From positions 5,575,276 through 5,639,275 of the forward strand of contig NC_050472.1 in assembly GCF_013373865.1 (NCBI RefSeq): a stretch of 64,000 nucleotides of DNA, in the 5' to 3' direction. The position numbers and the translations under genes are program-made. Below, in pieces: positions 11,400-25,237 of this stretch (position 1 is the stretch's first letter; each line of letters starts with the position of its first letter). The stretch is from Monomorium pharaonis (Eukaryota; Arthropoda; Insecta; Hymenoptera; Formicidae). The notes beneath the pieces are model-generated. The model saw only the letters and a list, made by a program, of their open reading frames with translations, searched no databases and was not told where the DNA came from.

Positions 11400-13132
11400 A
11401 TCACAAACCTACTATATTACAAAGTTCGGAAGCAAAATGTACAGGCTCGTTCTTATCTCTAGGGACAGAAGAAAATAGTTCATCACGCATGGACCGAATC
11501 AGTTTTAACGATATTCGTGGCTCTTAATGCTCGTTGATAACAAGATCAAAGGGGGCAAGGAAAGTGGATAAGGGTAGGAATATAAAATATCGGGTCATAG
11601 AAAATCGACGAGTACTTTTTAATCTACGTTCTCTAAGCTCACTTTGGAAGGTGATCGCGCCGTTATGCGTTTCGAAGTCATTTTATAATTATATTCCGTG
11701 GAGAATGTGTTTGAAATGCGTTCTCGAGAAATTATGTTTCTTTTAATCAAACACAAGATCTTTGATAGAGTTATTTGATGGAATTCGTAATTTTTAATTT
11801 ATGTTTTTAAAAGTTTTAAGTAAATTAAAAATAAACTTACATTTTTAATAAATTTACATTATCTTTAGAAGTGAAATATAATCATTCCTTAATTACTTTA
11901 CAGTTAAATGTTAATACATAAATATATATAAATTTAATATTTTCATAAGAGAATGCTGCTAATTTCCAAAGATTTATCAGAGATCTTGCTTTTTGTGCAA
12001 TTGCGATATACAATATCCAAAATATTCGTAAAAAGGTTACAAGATGAGTCTACATCTATGTCGCCATTGTGCGTTCACTCCGGTACGAGAGCCTTCCAAT
12101 CGTAGCGATCCGTGTCCGTCGTACACGCTACTTTAATGTCACAGGTCGACTACAGTTTACATATTCTTATCGCTAATTCTTTGATTAATATTTATCCACA
12201 CATACCCATTAGTAGATCCTTTTGTTTTGCGCACCAAAGTACAGTTCGGAAAGTTCAAGTCAAGATTCATGTCGTTTTACATTAAAGAAAGCTATCGGGT
12301 TTTTGTTTAACCTGACATAGGCTGACATTAGTTGAAAACAAGCTAAGATCGAATCTAGATGGAAGTTGTATCCAGCTCGTGCTAACGATCCTACTTGACC
12401 AGCTTTCGCTTTCGTTTACTTTCAACTGTACGACAGTGCGTTATTTATATCTTGAATAAGAGGAAGCTCGCAGAGAAAGAGACAAAAGACAGCCTATTGT
12501 CTCAAAGTATAAATCTATTTCCGACGCGCGACACTTTAACTTCCCCAATTGTTGGGAATAAAACGTCAGGACTCCGTAAAATTCCAAAACTCGAACCGCA
12601 GCGTCGAGGACATTGTAGGGTAATGTACAAATCATTCTTTCGTCGTAAAGGATGGCGAGCGACATTGATCTAACGTAATTTCTCACATGATTACAAAACA
12701 ATCTTTGACAAAAAACGTCCATTAGTACAGCGTTGTTTGCGAATAATTGTTTATCTTTTATTGCGTAATAGATAGAATCACACGTTCAGGTAGTTTGCCA
12801 TTTTGATGCGCTATCATTGGCATGATTAGGAAGTATATGATTTGACGATGATGTTGCGTTTAAGTAAATTCGCGGAACTCTTCCTAGTAGACACCACTAA
12901 TAAAACTTGTATACACATCTATAAAAAAAAATTATGTTATACCTGTACATACATCATAATCGCAGCATATAAAAAAAGCAAACCTTCACAAACATATTTT
13001 TAAAAGGCAAATAATTACTGATTAATTTATTAAGAAAAGCTTCTTAATTCTTCACACAACTGCTAAAAATCATTTACTAAAATCAATATGAGAATAGAGC
13101 AAACTAAATAAATACATTGATAAATTTACAAA

Positions 13133-13277
13133 GGCTGCGTTCAGCTTTGCAACTGTTGTAAAATTCTTTTATATAATTGGTTTATGCATTTAGATCCGAC
13201 AGGAGCTAAGGGCAAGAACCAAACGTATTAAAAAATTTTACAGTTGTAAAGCTGCTTTTTCTTACTGAACGCAACCA
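13133..13277. mobile_element. Small MITE-like inverted-repeat element
   Basis: The left end reads ggctgcgttcag and the right end reads ctgaacgcaacc, its reverse complement with one mismatch. Internal to the ends, cagctttgcaactgttgtaaa and tttacagttgtaaagctg continue the inverted symmetry. Length about 145 bp with no coding potential. The superfamily is not assigned. Confidence 0.55.
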
Positions 13278-13529
13278 AAGTTAATCCTTTTTCAATAAAA
13301 AAAAAAAAGCAATTTAAAATTATGATTTTATTTAAAATTATATATTTTACATTTAAAAATTATATTAAATCTATATATTAAAAAAAAAAAAAGATTAAAA
13401 CAATTAGATTTCGTGAGTTATTCAATAGAATCAAGACATTGCGTTTCATTAGCAAGGAAGAGCTCGCGTTTAAACAAAAAATTCTACATGTTTTATAAAA
13501 TCGATCCGTCGCCGCCGTCGCTGTTGTCC

Positions 13530-13810
13530 CTAAAGCGGCGAAAGCTTCATGATGTCACTGTTGAGATCGACAGATGATGGTGCGTCATCGTCTAGATCGA
13601 AAGGGCTGTTGTCCGAGTCTCCGAGCGAGGAAGAAGGCTCCTTCGTCGTCGCCGCGACGAACTCGTCGAGGAAGTCGAACGAGGCCACTGCCTCGCGCTC
13701 CTTGTCCCCGTAGCGCACAAAGAAGTCATCGCCGCGGCCGATGATCGACGGCCGGGCAGAGCCCCACGTGGACGGCAACCGGAGGACGCGATGTGCCTGG
13801 GCCGCCGACG
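13530..13810 (-). CDS. Scaffold gene exon 12 (terminal)
   Basis: Strong acceptor (ttggtttcttcag), phase 1. Encodes the C-terminus with GDDFFVRYGDKEREAVASFD and an acidic Ser/Asp tail ending MKLSPL. GC-rich and protein-like throughout. Confidence 0.75.
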
Positions 13811-16800
13811 CTGAAGAAACCAAGGGCACACAGCAGCGGGTCAACAGATGCTGCTCTCAGACTTCACTCGATCGACTCGATTTTGACTCGCTCTTTCTCT
13901 CTCTCTTTCTCTCTCTCTCTTTCTCTCTTCTCTCTATACCGGCTCTAGCAGACACAGAGTAGCTCGGCTTAGCACTCTCTTTCATCGTATTCTCCCTCTC
14001 TCTCACCCTCTCTCCCTATTCCTCTTTCGTTCTTTCCTTTCTTTCCCTTTCCTCTCTCATGCTCCTCTATCCGTATCGTTCTCTCCGTCTTCCACTACTA
14101 TCGCTCCACCGCACCGGTTATACCTCTCTTTTTTTTTCTTTTTTTGTAGAATTTAGGCATTTGGCGGGTGCACGACCGAGTGGATGATGCATGATGCACG
14201 TCGGACAAATCGTGCGTGCGATAATTTCATTAAATGTATTCGTTTTCTGCGACAGATCATAGACAAGCAAAAGTTATGTTGATATTTTGGCTCACTCCTA
14301 AAAACTTTTGATCTTAATTTAAAGCTTTATTGTAGTAGATCTTATACAAGCTAATTTTTTGATAAATAATTAACAATAATCTAATAGTATATACTAATCT
14401 AAAATAGAAATTTTGATAAAAACCTTATATCTAATTTATATTTAACAGAATTATTTGTCAAACACGTTGCACGCCATTTATCCGATGTACTTATGTGACA
14501 TGATTATGATTTATTCGAGAATAACGATAAATTAATCAGAATTGTACAAATACATGATAATAAAAGATGTTACTTCTATGAAGCAAGAAACAGAAATTTA
14601 TTCAAGTTACGCAATCCTATGTGAAATTAATAATGATTGATAGTATAGCGAGATTATAGATCCAACATAGATAGACATATAATGAAACAAAGTAGTCGAG
14701 AAGGAGGATGAAGATGTTGAAACGGTCTTGCACGTGCCAACAAGGTTTAGAGATTATCAATTCGCTCGCAGTACTACGAGAGAGAAAAGTGACTATATTA
14801 TTCTCAATTTATACCCTGACGCAATTCCACTTGACGAGCCGTGTTTTATTTTATTTTATTTGACATATACATAATGTTCGTATTTGCAGTTTCATAAATT
14901 GCACATTCGCTCGCGCATCTTTCTTTTTTTTTAAATACTAAATTTGCACATTAACTTGCACTCTTGTCTAAAAGTCTTTGGATGTTTTGAATTGCGTCAT
15001 GCCTTTGCAGACATTTGATTATTCATATACATATATAAAACTAGATATAATGCATCTAAGAAATTGCACTACGTTTAATTACACAGCGTAATCTCCCTCT
15101 TTGATTATATACATGTTTTGATTATATAATTTATATTCATTTATCATTTAATGTACCTTTTTGTATCTTGTCCCAAGACTTTCGGACGGCAATATGTGTC
15201 AAGTAGGCCACGCGAGTATACGCGTGAACGAGACGGAGAGATGGAATTGCGTGAAGGCGCTACACCAGGAGCGATCACTGCCGGTTAATAATTCTGTTAG
15301 TATAAACCAATGGTCAGTCCAGGACGTGGTTCAGGACGAAATAGGTTCCCCGGCGCGGCAATGCATTCCTTCCAATTGGTCAAGTCGTTTATAGAAACTG
15401 ATCGTCACTAAGCCGAACTACGTAGCTTTTCTTGTGACAATCAAAGCACACCGCGTAGGCGCTACCATCTGAACAGAAAATATGGAAAAGGCTATGTACA
15501 GCGAAAAGGCTGCTGAGCACCAACGATAGCGACGCCGAATTGTACTGTGTTAATTGCGAGTGTCTAAAGTAATTATGAGAGTAGACAAAACACAGCCGCA
15601 CGATCGAGTGTGACAAGACGTGTAAACGTGTGACGTCGACTTTGAATGTGTGTGGTGAAAAAGGTGTTGCCGTTTTAAGCTTATGAGAGCAAGCGCTATT
15701 CGCATACCACCTGCAAAATTACCTAAAGCATTCCATAAGCTTGTTTTCTCCAATATTGGAAGACTATACGCCTAAAAAGCGTTTAAACTGTTATCTAATT
15801 TGCTCCTTCTTGATATTTACTAATGCAATAATTTTACACGTGAAATGTGTAACAAGATTGATTTTAAATATAATTTGAGATTTAATTTAACGAAGATATT
15901 TAATACTTAAATTCATTAATAAAATAAAATAAAATTTTAATAACAAATTCTGTATAATCTAAAACTAATGTAGCAACATTTTATTCTAACTATCAAAATA
16001 AATAAAATAAATTTAGATGTTCTGCATACAACGTATAGATTTCCGATATTGGATTTTTGTTAATAAAGTTGTAGCTTCAACCGTTTTGCGTTTTCACGCT
16101 GGTTGATTAGTAGTTTTATTTTTAAACAAAAAAGCATAATGAGAGTATTAAACAATGATTGTTAAAGATAAAAAGTGTTAGCTAAGAATTAGGCGCCAAG
16201 ACTGACAGAGATTGTAGAATCACATTTAAATTACGCGTTTTGCGCAAAAGTGGTGAGTAGTGATACGCGAAAACGGCATGGCGAGAGTGTCTACGGAGTA
16301 GATATCCGAAGACAAATACCTTTCTTTTGCCGTCGGTACCGGTGTAATCTGTGTAAGTGACGGTAATCAGGTGGTTCATCCCCCGAGTCGCTGCCTGCCG
16401 AACCGCTGCTCGATGTCGCTGAGGAACTTTCGCTGCTAGCTAACATCACGTCTAAAAGATTGGCTCTGGCCTAAATAAACATATAAAAATTAGTGATTAT
16501 TTTTTTACCTGAAAATTATTACATATATTAAAAATATATAATAAAGTAAAGCAAGTTACGTAATAAGTATCTTTAATTTGTGGTAGCTTTTACTGAAGAA
16601 TTATTATATCTTATGCAAATAATTTCTAACAATCAATTTTTGCTCGAAAAATTAATAAAACCATTAAAGTATGGTCTATTTGCGCGAGCATTATTCTATT
16701 ACTTATATACTACTTAAACATTTTTATAATTTAGTTTTGGTAGGCAATTCACCTTGGGGTCGGTGAAGTCAATATCACGTTCAACGTGAACCCATCCTGT

Positions 16801-19800
16801 CGGGCAACAGCAAGCGAGATCCAATTTCTCCAGCTGCGAGTCGTTGTTAACAATGTTATGAGCGACGGTAGTATCCTCGCCCTTTCGAATCATGCGGTTT
16901 AATTCGTCTATAACGTCCTTGGATGTGGCCCGCTCATGGAAGCTTAATGTTCGATCCCTACCCTCCACAAGAAGCGTCGCTCGTGCCGGACTGACCTGTA
17001 TGAACATCATAATTGTTATTATAACAAAGTAAGCTAAGAATTAGATTACACATTTTATTTATAAATACAAAATTAATCTCTCTCTGTAGTATTAATAGAG
17101 TTTATTAATATGTTAATTAATATGTTAACTAATTATATATTATTTTATAATAGTACTAACTATGCCACTAACTATCCCACGCGTTGCTGTGGCTCTCTAT
17201 TCTTATGCTACATTTTTTTCAAATTTTCTTTGCTTTCGTTGTTTAACTTTCAAGAGCTTTGCTTTACTGTTGCTCTTTTTATTTTATTTTTTAATAAGCA
17301 TTTATCTATCTTTAATAACTAATCTCTAATATTCATTTATTCACGTATTTCTAACTTACTTTATTTATTTATTGCCTTTGGCACTGTGTTCAATTAATTT
17401 GTTTCTATTTATTGTTTTGTATTTTTATTATAATGTAATATAAATCTTATTTTATTAAAACTTAGAAATAATTTTCAATTAAAAAAACCGAATTTTTTTA
17501 AAATACCCATTTTTTTAAATTAAGCATTTTGAATTAGAGCGTATGTATTTAATTTATTATTGATTAATTTTATGAATCAATATTTTGTTATTTTTTTTTA
17601 AACTGCCATAGATTTAGAAATCCATTCAAAAGACTGTTTTAAATAAGTTCCTTTTTTTCAATAAAATAACAGCCATCTTCATTTTTCTTATTACCTTAAT
17701 TTAAACACAATAGAAACATTCTTCGCCTCTCCCGGTCTCTCCCGATCTCTCCCCGTCTCTCCCCGTCTCTCCCCGTCTCTCCCGGTCTCTCCCTGTCTCT
17801 CCCCGTCTATCCCGGTCTCTCCCCGTCTTTACCCGTCTCTCCCGGTCTCTACCCATCTCTCCCGGTCTCTCCCCGTTTTTCTCCGTCTCTCCCAGTATCT
17901 TCCGATCTCTCCTCGTCTCTCCCGGTCTCTCCCCGTCTCTCCCGGTCTCTTTCGGCTTCTCCCGGTCTCTCCCCGTCACTCCCGGTCTCTCCCCGTCTCT
18001 CCCGGTCTCTCCCCGTCTCTCCCGGTCTCTCTCGGTCTCTCCCCGTCTCTCCCCGTCTCTCCCCGTCTCTACTCGTCTCTACCCGTCTCCCCCCGTCTCT
18101 CCCCGTCTCTCCCGATCTCTCCCGGTCAATATAATTATTTCGAAATTACTTAATTTAAAATGATTTAATTTAAAATAATTAATATCAAATCTATAATTAT
18201 TTCAAAATTAGTGTTCAATTTTACCTTTTTTAATATCCTGTATTTGTCTTTTAATATAAACATTTTTCTCAAATTTTTTATTATTTAAATTTACCATTCA
18301 AGCATTTATCTATCTTTAATAAATCTAATATTCATTTATTCACATACTTCTAACTTACTTCATTTATTTATTGCCTTTAGCACTGTATTCAATTAATTTG
18401 TTTCCCGGTATATCCAAAATCAAATTCTATAAGAACATTCCTATTTTCGAATGCAACATTGTGTCAAAATTTCAAATCCTGCCATTGATTCTAAATTGTC
18501 ATATACACGCTAAAAGAAACATTTTCAAATTAAAGGCTTGCATTTATGAAACGACCAGTAATAAATCTAATATTCATTTATTCGCGTACTTCTAACTAAA
18601 TTCAATACAACGTTGTGTCAAAATTACAAAAAAATATTGTTTAAAATTAAATTATGGCCATCATTTTTGAAACACACAGTATTTCCAAAAGCAGACTCCA
18701 TAAGAACACTTCCGGTTACGAATGCAACATAGTGTCAAAATTTCAAAGCAATCGGTGAAAAATTTACGGAGATCTTAAATGAGGAACAAACATTTACATT
18801 TTTATTTATATAGATTATATATTATACTACATATATTCAATATTAAGCAAAGTAAATTCACGAATTTGTCTTTTAAATGGGCTAGAAAATTATTGAAGAA
18901 AAAGAAAGGAAATTTCACGGATATTACCTTTTTCTTCGTGCAAATTTGAGTAATATTCGGAAGCAAAACTTACAACCGTACTAGGCGTAGAGGAAGTCGC
19001 GGCCTCTTCGTCCTCCTCAGGAACAGCTCCTAATTCCGACGGAGCTACTGTTGTATACGTGATTCCGCCGTTACACGACACGGCACTTACGATCCTTTCT
19101 TCGGGTGCCAACGGTGGTACTTGTATTTGATCGAGCAACTCGTCGTTGCTGCTTATTTCTATTGCGTTTTCGGTACTGCATTCTTGAGCGGGCGATCCTT
19201 CTATCTCTGGTATTTTCATCTCTCCCGTAAAATCATTTTTACTATAGCCCACTTCTGTAAGTGGAGCAATTTAAAATACATTTTTTAATATACCTTTTTT
19301 ATTATTTCAACTCCTATTTATATTTATATTAAAAAAAATTTTTTTACTGTCTCTTAGTTGCTTTTTTGTTTACTTTCTGTATTATAATTACATCAACGAT
19401 AATTTGAATGCAAAATAGCATGGGATATTCCCTGTTTAATTAGCAAATACGATTAATTGGTTAATCACCTTCGGTCGAGTGAGACACGTTCTGCGGTTCT
19501 ACGGGATTGTTCGGTGACTCCGTGAGGTACATTTGTTGCTCGGCGATGAAAGACAGGACGCTCTGAAGCGCTTGTTCCCTGTCTGGTGGTGGTCTACCGC
19601 TCCTGGACGACGTGCTCGCTAGACTTTTGGTACTTTCAAACTTTACTAGCCGGTAAAAGTCCCTGGTGAAATCCGTCCCAATTGACGGAGTGTCGGGATC
19701 ATCACTGCAGCCGGAAAGCGCCGCTGATGAACGCTTACTCGAGTTTTCTAGGGCACCCTCCTCGCTGCTCCAGGATGCGCCGGGACTTGAGGCATATGGC

Positions 19801-22800
19801 CAGGGTCCGTTCGCTCTTGCGTCCATTAAAAGCGCAACCTGGGAAATAAAAAATTATAATTAATTTAAAAAATTAATTAATGAATACTGACATTGATTTT
19901 GTCAAATAAAATTAACTTTATAATTATAAAGTGTGTGTGCTAATTCAAACTGAGTCAAGTACATATTATGTGTTTTAAAGTTTAAAATTTTTAATAAAAC
20001 TTTAAAAGAGAAAAAAAAGTGAAAAATAAGCAAATAATTATTAAAATATCTGAACAAATATCTTTGATATAGAATAATTATAAGTCACAAGGATGAACGG
20101 AAGATCTCTATTCTTTAAGTATTAAGCTCTTTTGTAAATTTAAAAGTATTTAAGGTTTTAATATGCATTTATTTATGAATTAATACATTCAATTAGTAAA
20201 TTAATAAAAACCAAAATTAATCAGCCTGCAACAGACTAGACTTTTCGCAATGACATTCTTATTAAGCTAACTAAATGAACGCGGTAGACGTCGATCGATA
20301 TCGTGTAACGCTCGACGAGCGTACCAGCTCTCCTCCAGTCCTGTCAGCGAGATAGCTCGCGCCATTCCATAGACACTCGTTCGCGTCCTCCTCCAATTCC
20401 AGGAGATTATGCTCCTTGATTGCCGGCAGGGCGGGCGTGTTTGTAGTAGCTGGCTGCTCCTTCCACAATGCGGATTCATTTTGAACGAGATCCTCCGTGG
20501 ACAGAGAGAAACTCCAATCCTCCAGCTCCGCCCTGTCGTACTCCAATTCAAGCAGATCCCTGTGCTGCTGCGCGCTTCTACTGTCATCGAGCCTGAAACC
20601 CATGCGGTGATCAATTCCATATCTTTACGTTTCGATTTTATCAGTAATCTAGATAGCTCTAGCGAGCGTACGGTTTTCTCTTCCGGCTGCATCGGTTTCG
20701 TAAAAAAAAAATGTGCAATTGGAAAACCGTAATTGTATAAATACATACAACTTTATCACATTTTTTTACAATGCGTAACATATTTGAAATATAAATGCAT
20801 AATGTTTGACAAGACGAACGCAGGATGGATCGGCTCTGGATAATCTGACAAATATTATTCATCCTTCTAACTCTTAAAAATCACACCCTTTTATCTTATT
20901 TTTTAAATTTATATTAACTAGACATTACAGACGCACGCTTCGCGCGCGACATTTAACTTTTTATTTTTTACTTTTTGAAAATAAACTACAACGATAATTG
21001 TATAGATAACTATCTATACAAATTTGACAGCTGTCAAAATTCAATTGCAATGACAGTTATTCGTTGGATTTGTTTATTGCAGTTGTTCATTTTTTGTTTA
21101 ATCCAACCTTCATAATCTAGTAATTATACACCCTTTAAGACATATATACATATACGGTGAACATACCTGAGCCATTGTTGCACGTACTCAGCGTCCCAGC
21201 CTTCTTCCTCCACCAGCAGGAGAGAGGACGAGGCCATGGGGCTAGGCAGCTTGTACGGCGTAAAATTGGTGGTGGTGGTGAGTTTGAGACAGAGGTGGCT
21301 GTCGGAGAAGCTGCGCATCACGTGTTGATAGGGCAACAGATCCTTAGTCGGGGGATAACTGTGGCGCGGATTAATGCCAACGGTGAGATTCAGAGGTAGA
21401 AAGAGGACGTCCGGGTCGCCGGTGTCGAGAGCGACGAGACGCGCGTCCGGCGAAACGTCGGCCTCGGTCTCGTCGGTCGCCTCCTTCAGATCTTCAAGGC
21501 CGCGCGCGGACGGCTCCTGACGCGTACCCTCGCCCTGGACGTCGCTCGACATGGTCGAGTAGCCCTCGTCGCGATTACCGCTCTCCGGGCTCTCGCTGCC
21601 CTCTTCCTCCGATGGTTTTTGCGCTGCAAACGATTTGGTCGAGCAGTCCCGAGAAGAGCGGGCGTTTCGTAGTTTTGTTTTATTACTCTATATCGCATCA
21701 TTGAGATGTAATAATATCATCAAATGATAGAATAAAATATTTTAAGAATAAAAAAAAAAATTTTTTTTAGATTTCTAACTTAATTTCACAATGAAAGATG
21801 AGTTAGTACCAAGAGGTCTGTTACGTCGGCACTTAGTGGCTGCCATCACGGGTATCTGCAAGTTGAGGGAACGCGGCCTCGAGAGGGGGACCCAAGAGGG
21901 ATCCAGACCCAAGGCGGTGACTAGGGCAGCTGGACCACCTTCGAGGATTCCTTGGATAAGTTCGGTTGGGCTTCCAGGACTGGCAGCCTGCGCCAAGAGT
22001 CCCGACAGCGTTCGATTTTGAGCTTCAAGCTCTCGTATACGTCTCTGCAACGCACCTATTTCTTCCCTGAGACCCTGAGAACAATCCGTTGGTCATCAGT
22101 ACTCTTGTTCTCGACATACCTCGCGATACATCGTTCGAGGAAAGCGCGTTAGCGGGTGAGAAGAAGCGTGTTAGCAAATTAGCTTTTCAAAAAGTACTTT
22201 CAAATAGAGTATTTTTAATATTTATTAATATCGGATAAAAAATGCTTTTTAAAAAATAATAGACCTTTTAGATTTATACAAACTGTATATTACGTACATA
22301 ATCTAAATTAAATTTTACTCTTTTTCTGAATTATTTAAATCTTAGAACAAATACATCAGTGAAAAAAAGATATTTTTAGATTCTATTCTTAAAAAATTTT
22401 GAAAAGATTCTTGCATACGCGGACATCATAATTACTCTTCTAATTCTAAGCGCGACAGATTCTGAACATTATTAAATAGTGTTAAAGATCCATGATTACA
22501 AATTTCATTCATTATTCCTTAAATAATGTCTTAATAAATCCTAATAAAAACGATAAAATTTTACAACTAAGGTTTAGGCAAAATGTAAAATTAAAGAAAA
22601 TGTCAGAATCTTATTTATTTGTATCACAGATAAGACCATACATTTTTAACTTCTATTTCAAATAAAAAAGCCATATGAAAGTTTGCACGCAAAGCTCTGC
22701 ATACGCATGACGGCTTCTTCGTAGCGAGTACTGTCTATTCGGAGGGGCAGAGATAAAGGTGCAGGGTGGTAACGAGAGCATAGCGATGAACCTTTTGCGA

Positions 22801-25193
22801 TAGGAGAGCGCGGACCACCTGGTTGGCGACGTCGTCCAGGCACCGCTCGTACTGCCGACGCTGCGCGTCGGCGTCCCGCGCCAGGGCCGCGTGCTCCGTC
22901 TCGAGGGTCGCCAAGCGTGCGACCAGGGCGGCGTGCACTTCACCGGCGCATGCCGCCTCCAGGCCGCGCAGCTGACCACGCATCGACTCGTTCTCCAGCT
23001 GCAGCTTCGATATCTGCGCCTGGTACTGGTGCACGCGCGTCTGCAAACAGACGAGGTAAACATTATTCCTGGCACGGTCCCTAAAGCTACGTGACGCCAC
23101 GTGGAGACGGGACGCAAGGGACACAGAGAGGACTGTTAACGATACGAACAACAATGCGCGACATGACAATGCGATGATAAGCGCAGCGTAATCCGAAATT
23201 TGTCGGAAATTATCGTCGCCGGGTCTGAAAATTAACATCTCCAATTACGACATCCTGCAACGATGCGGAATAATTATTGTTGCTGGCACTTTATTGAAGT
23301 GCAATATATTATAATAATAACGATCATTATAACTAATTCATGTTGCATATAATTATTATTAACTACAATATCTGTAATCCATAATGTCTCCATAATGATA
23401 ATCTCTCTCTTTCTCTCTCCTTCTTTACAGTTTTTGAAATATAAAACAATCAATTAAGTAAAAAACATCACGTTAAAATCTGGAAAGATTTAAAAGATAA
23501 TAACACCACAATTTCTAATTTCTAATTTGTAAAAAAAGAGAGAAAGAAAGAGAGAAAAAGGGGGAGAGAGAGAGGGAGAGAGACTAATTAGAATGATACA
23601 CATTATGAATTTATTATTCGATATATTCTACTATTTTCATCTTCTCTTTTTTAAAGAATGTCTCAATTGCATAATAAAGTAAAAGGTAACTTTAATTAAA
23701 ATCTAGCACTTTACATAAACCGTCTGATAAAATTAATCCAAGACAAATTATTGCTCAGCGAACACTTTCGCATTCGGCGGTTTTAATCCTATTTAAAGCA
23801 CACACGTTCGCGATCATAATCTCGTTCTTAACTCGGTGTGAAAGTAAAGAAAAAAAAAATTGCAGGCCAATGAAGGCTCTGTAAATATAGCACGCGCTAG
23901 AGCTCAATTCTCGACGGTCGTTAAAATTAAGCGCTAATGGATTGTTTCGATCCTATCAAGCCGGAGTGACTCACGTCGCTCCTCGCGACTACTGGGCGTT
24001 AAACATCGTGCGCTCGCGTTTTAACTCGGTCACCGTAAAAAGAAAATCGACCGGTCGGATTTAAATATCCCAGGCCGCGCGGCACAACACACGGATATTT
24101 CCGCAATTTCCTCGACGGGCGGTCCTATTACAGAACGGAACCGCTCTCTTAAATTATCCGTTCTTAAAATACCAGGACAACATCCGCGCGACGGTCTTCT
24201 TACTCCTGTTCTCAAATTGGGAGTAATTACGCCGTGGCACACTCGTGACGATTGCCATTTGCCTCTTAAGTATCCACTCGCGGGACTGCACGTGGAAAGC
24301 ATTCCGGTGATTTCACACGAATAGTTGTTATTATTATTATGTAAACGTTCAAAGTGGAAATCCAGAAACCTATTTTTCTTTTTATTTAAATCTTCAAAAA
24401 TTATATTTAACGTTCATCAGAAGTTCTGTAAATAAGTGAGGAGAGATTTGTAGTTCAAATTGAAATTTGTGGAAAATACAATAAAACAGATATAGTTCCT
24501 TTTATTTATGGTTTACTATTATACTTGTAATTAAAGACAATTAATTTGTAAAACAAAACTTTTTTTTTTAATCTACTAAGTTTAAAAAAGAAGAGTGTTA
24601 TTGTAAAATAGTAACCACATAAAGCTCTAATTTTTTACATAAAAATTATGTTGTTTTGTAATAACATCGATGATATAAATCCAACATTAAATTTAGTCTA
24701 TACGGTAAATGTTTCTGAGAAAAATTAGAATCAGAAAATGGCAGATTAACTGATGGATCGTCACTTTACAAATTTTTGCGTTTTAATTTCCTGTTTGAAA
24801 TTATGAAATCGTTTTTACACGTACACTAGAATGTCTTTTAAATTCTCATTTTCGAGTTTTCAATATGCCGCTGTTGCTTTTTAAAATAAAAGAAGACTTC
24901 TAACGTCTGACTTTCAGTACCATCGGGGCAATTCAGTTCGCAAGGTTGAGGTCTTTAAAAACTTTAACCCGCCAGTGCCTCCTTACTTTAGTTCTCAAAC
25001 GGAAGTAATTACGTGGCGGTGAAGTTCGTGACCAGCTCGCCTCTCTCTTATTACTGTTTGCCTCGAATCAGGACTCGGTCTTTTAAACGGCCGAACGCCG
25101 TTGAGTTCAACGAGAAAACGAGTCGGAAACGTTTCGGCGAACGATCAAGCGCATTGTTTTCCGGCGACGCCGGCAACGTTGACGTCGACGAAC

Positions 25194-25237
<44 letters not shown>

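Larger units (their letters stand above)
9536..13529. other. Intergenic region between convergent tetraspanin and scaffold genes
   Basis: Four kb without a gene I can support. It holds a (CT)n microsatellite at 11361-11397, a MITE-like element at 13133-13277 and a few less AT-rich islands (around 10260-10400, 11040-11330 and 12050-12170). Short open frames there lack recognisable domains and convincing splice partners. Confidence 0.5.

Noticed and set aside
12395..12722. Overlapping open frames on both strands
   Set aside because: Neither has a recognisable motif or consistent splice sites.
17701..17979. Arg/Glu/Gly/Thr repeat open frame on the minus strand
   Set aside because: Created by the 10-bp minisatellite; its flanks have no start context or splice logic, and it sits in an intron.
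17722..18127. CRISPR-like array
   Set aside because: Continuous decamers without spacers in a eukaryotic intron; this is a minisatellite.
20267..20746. 159-codon minus-strand frame overlapping scaffold exon 7
   Set aside because: It reads exon 7 in a different frame; the phase-consistent frame is the 110-codon one.
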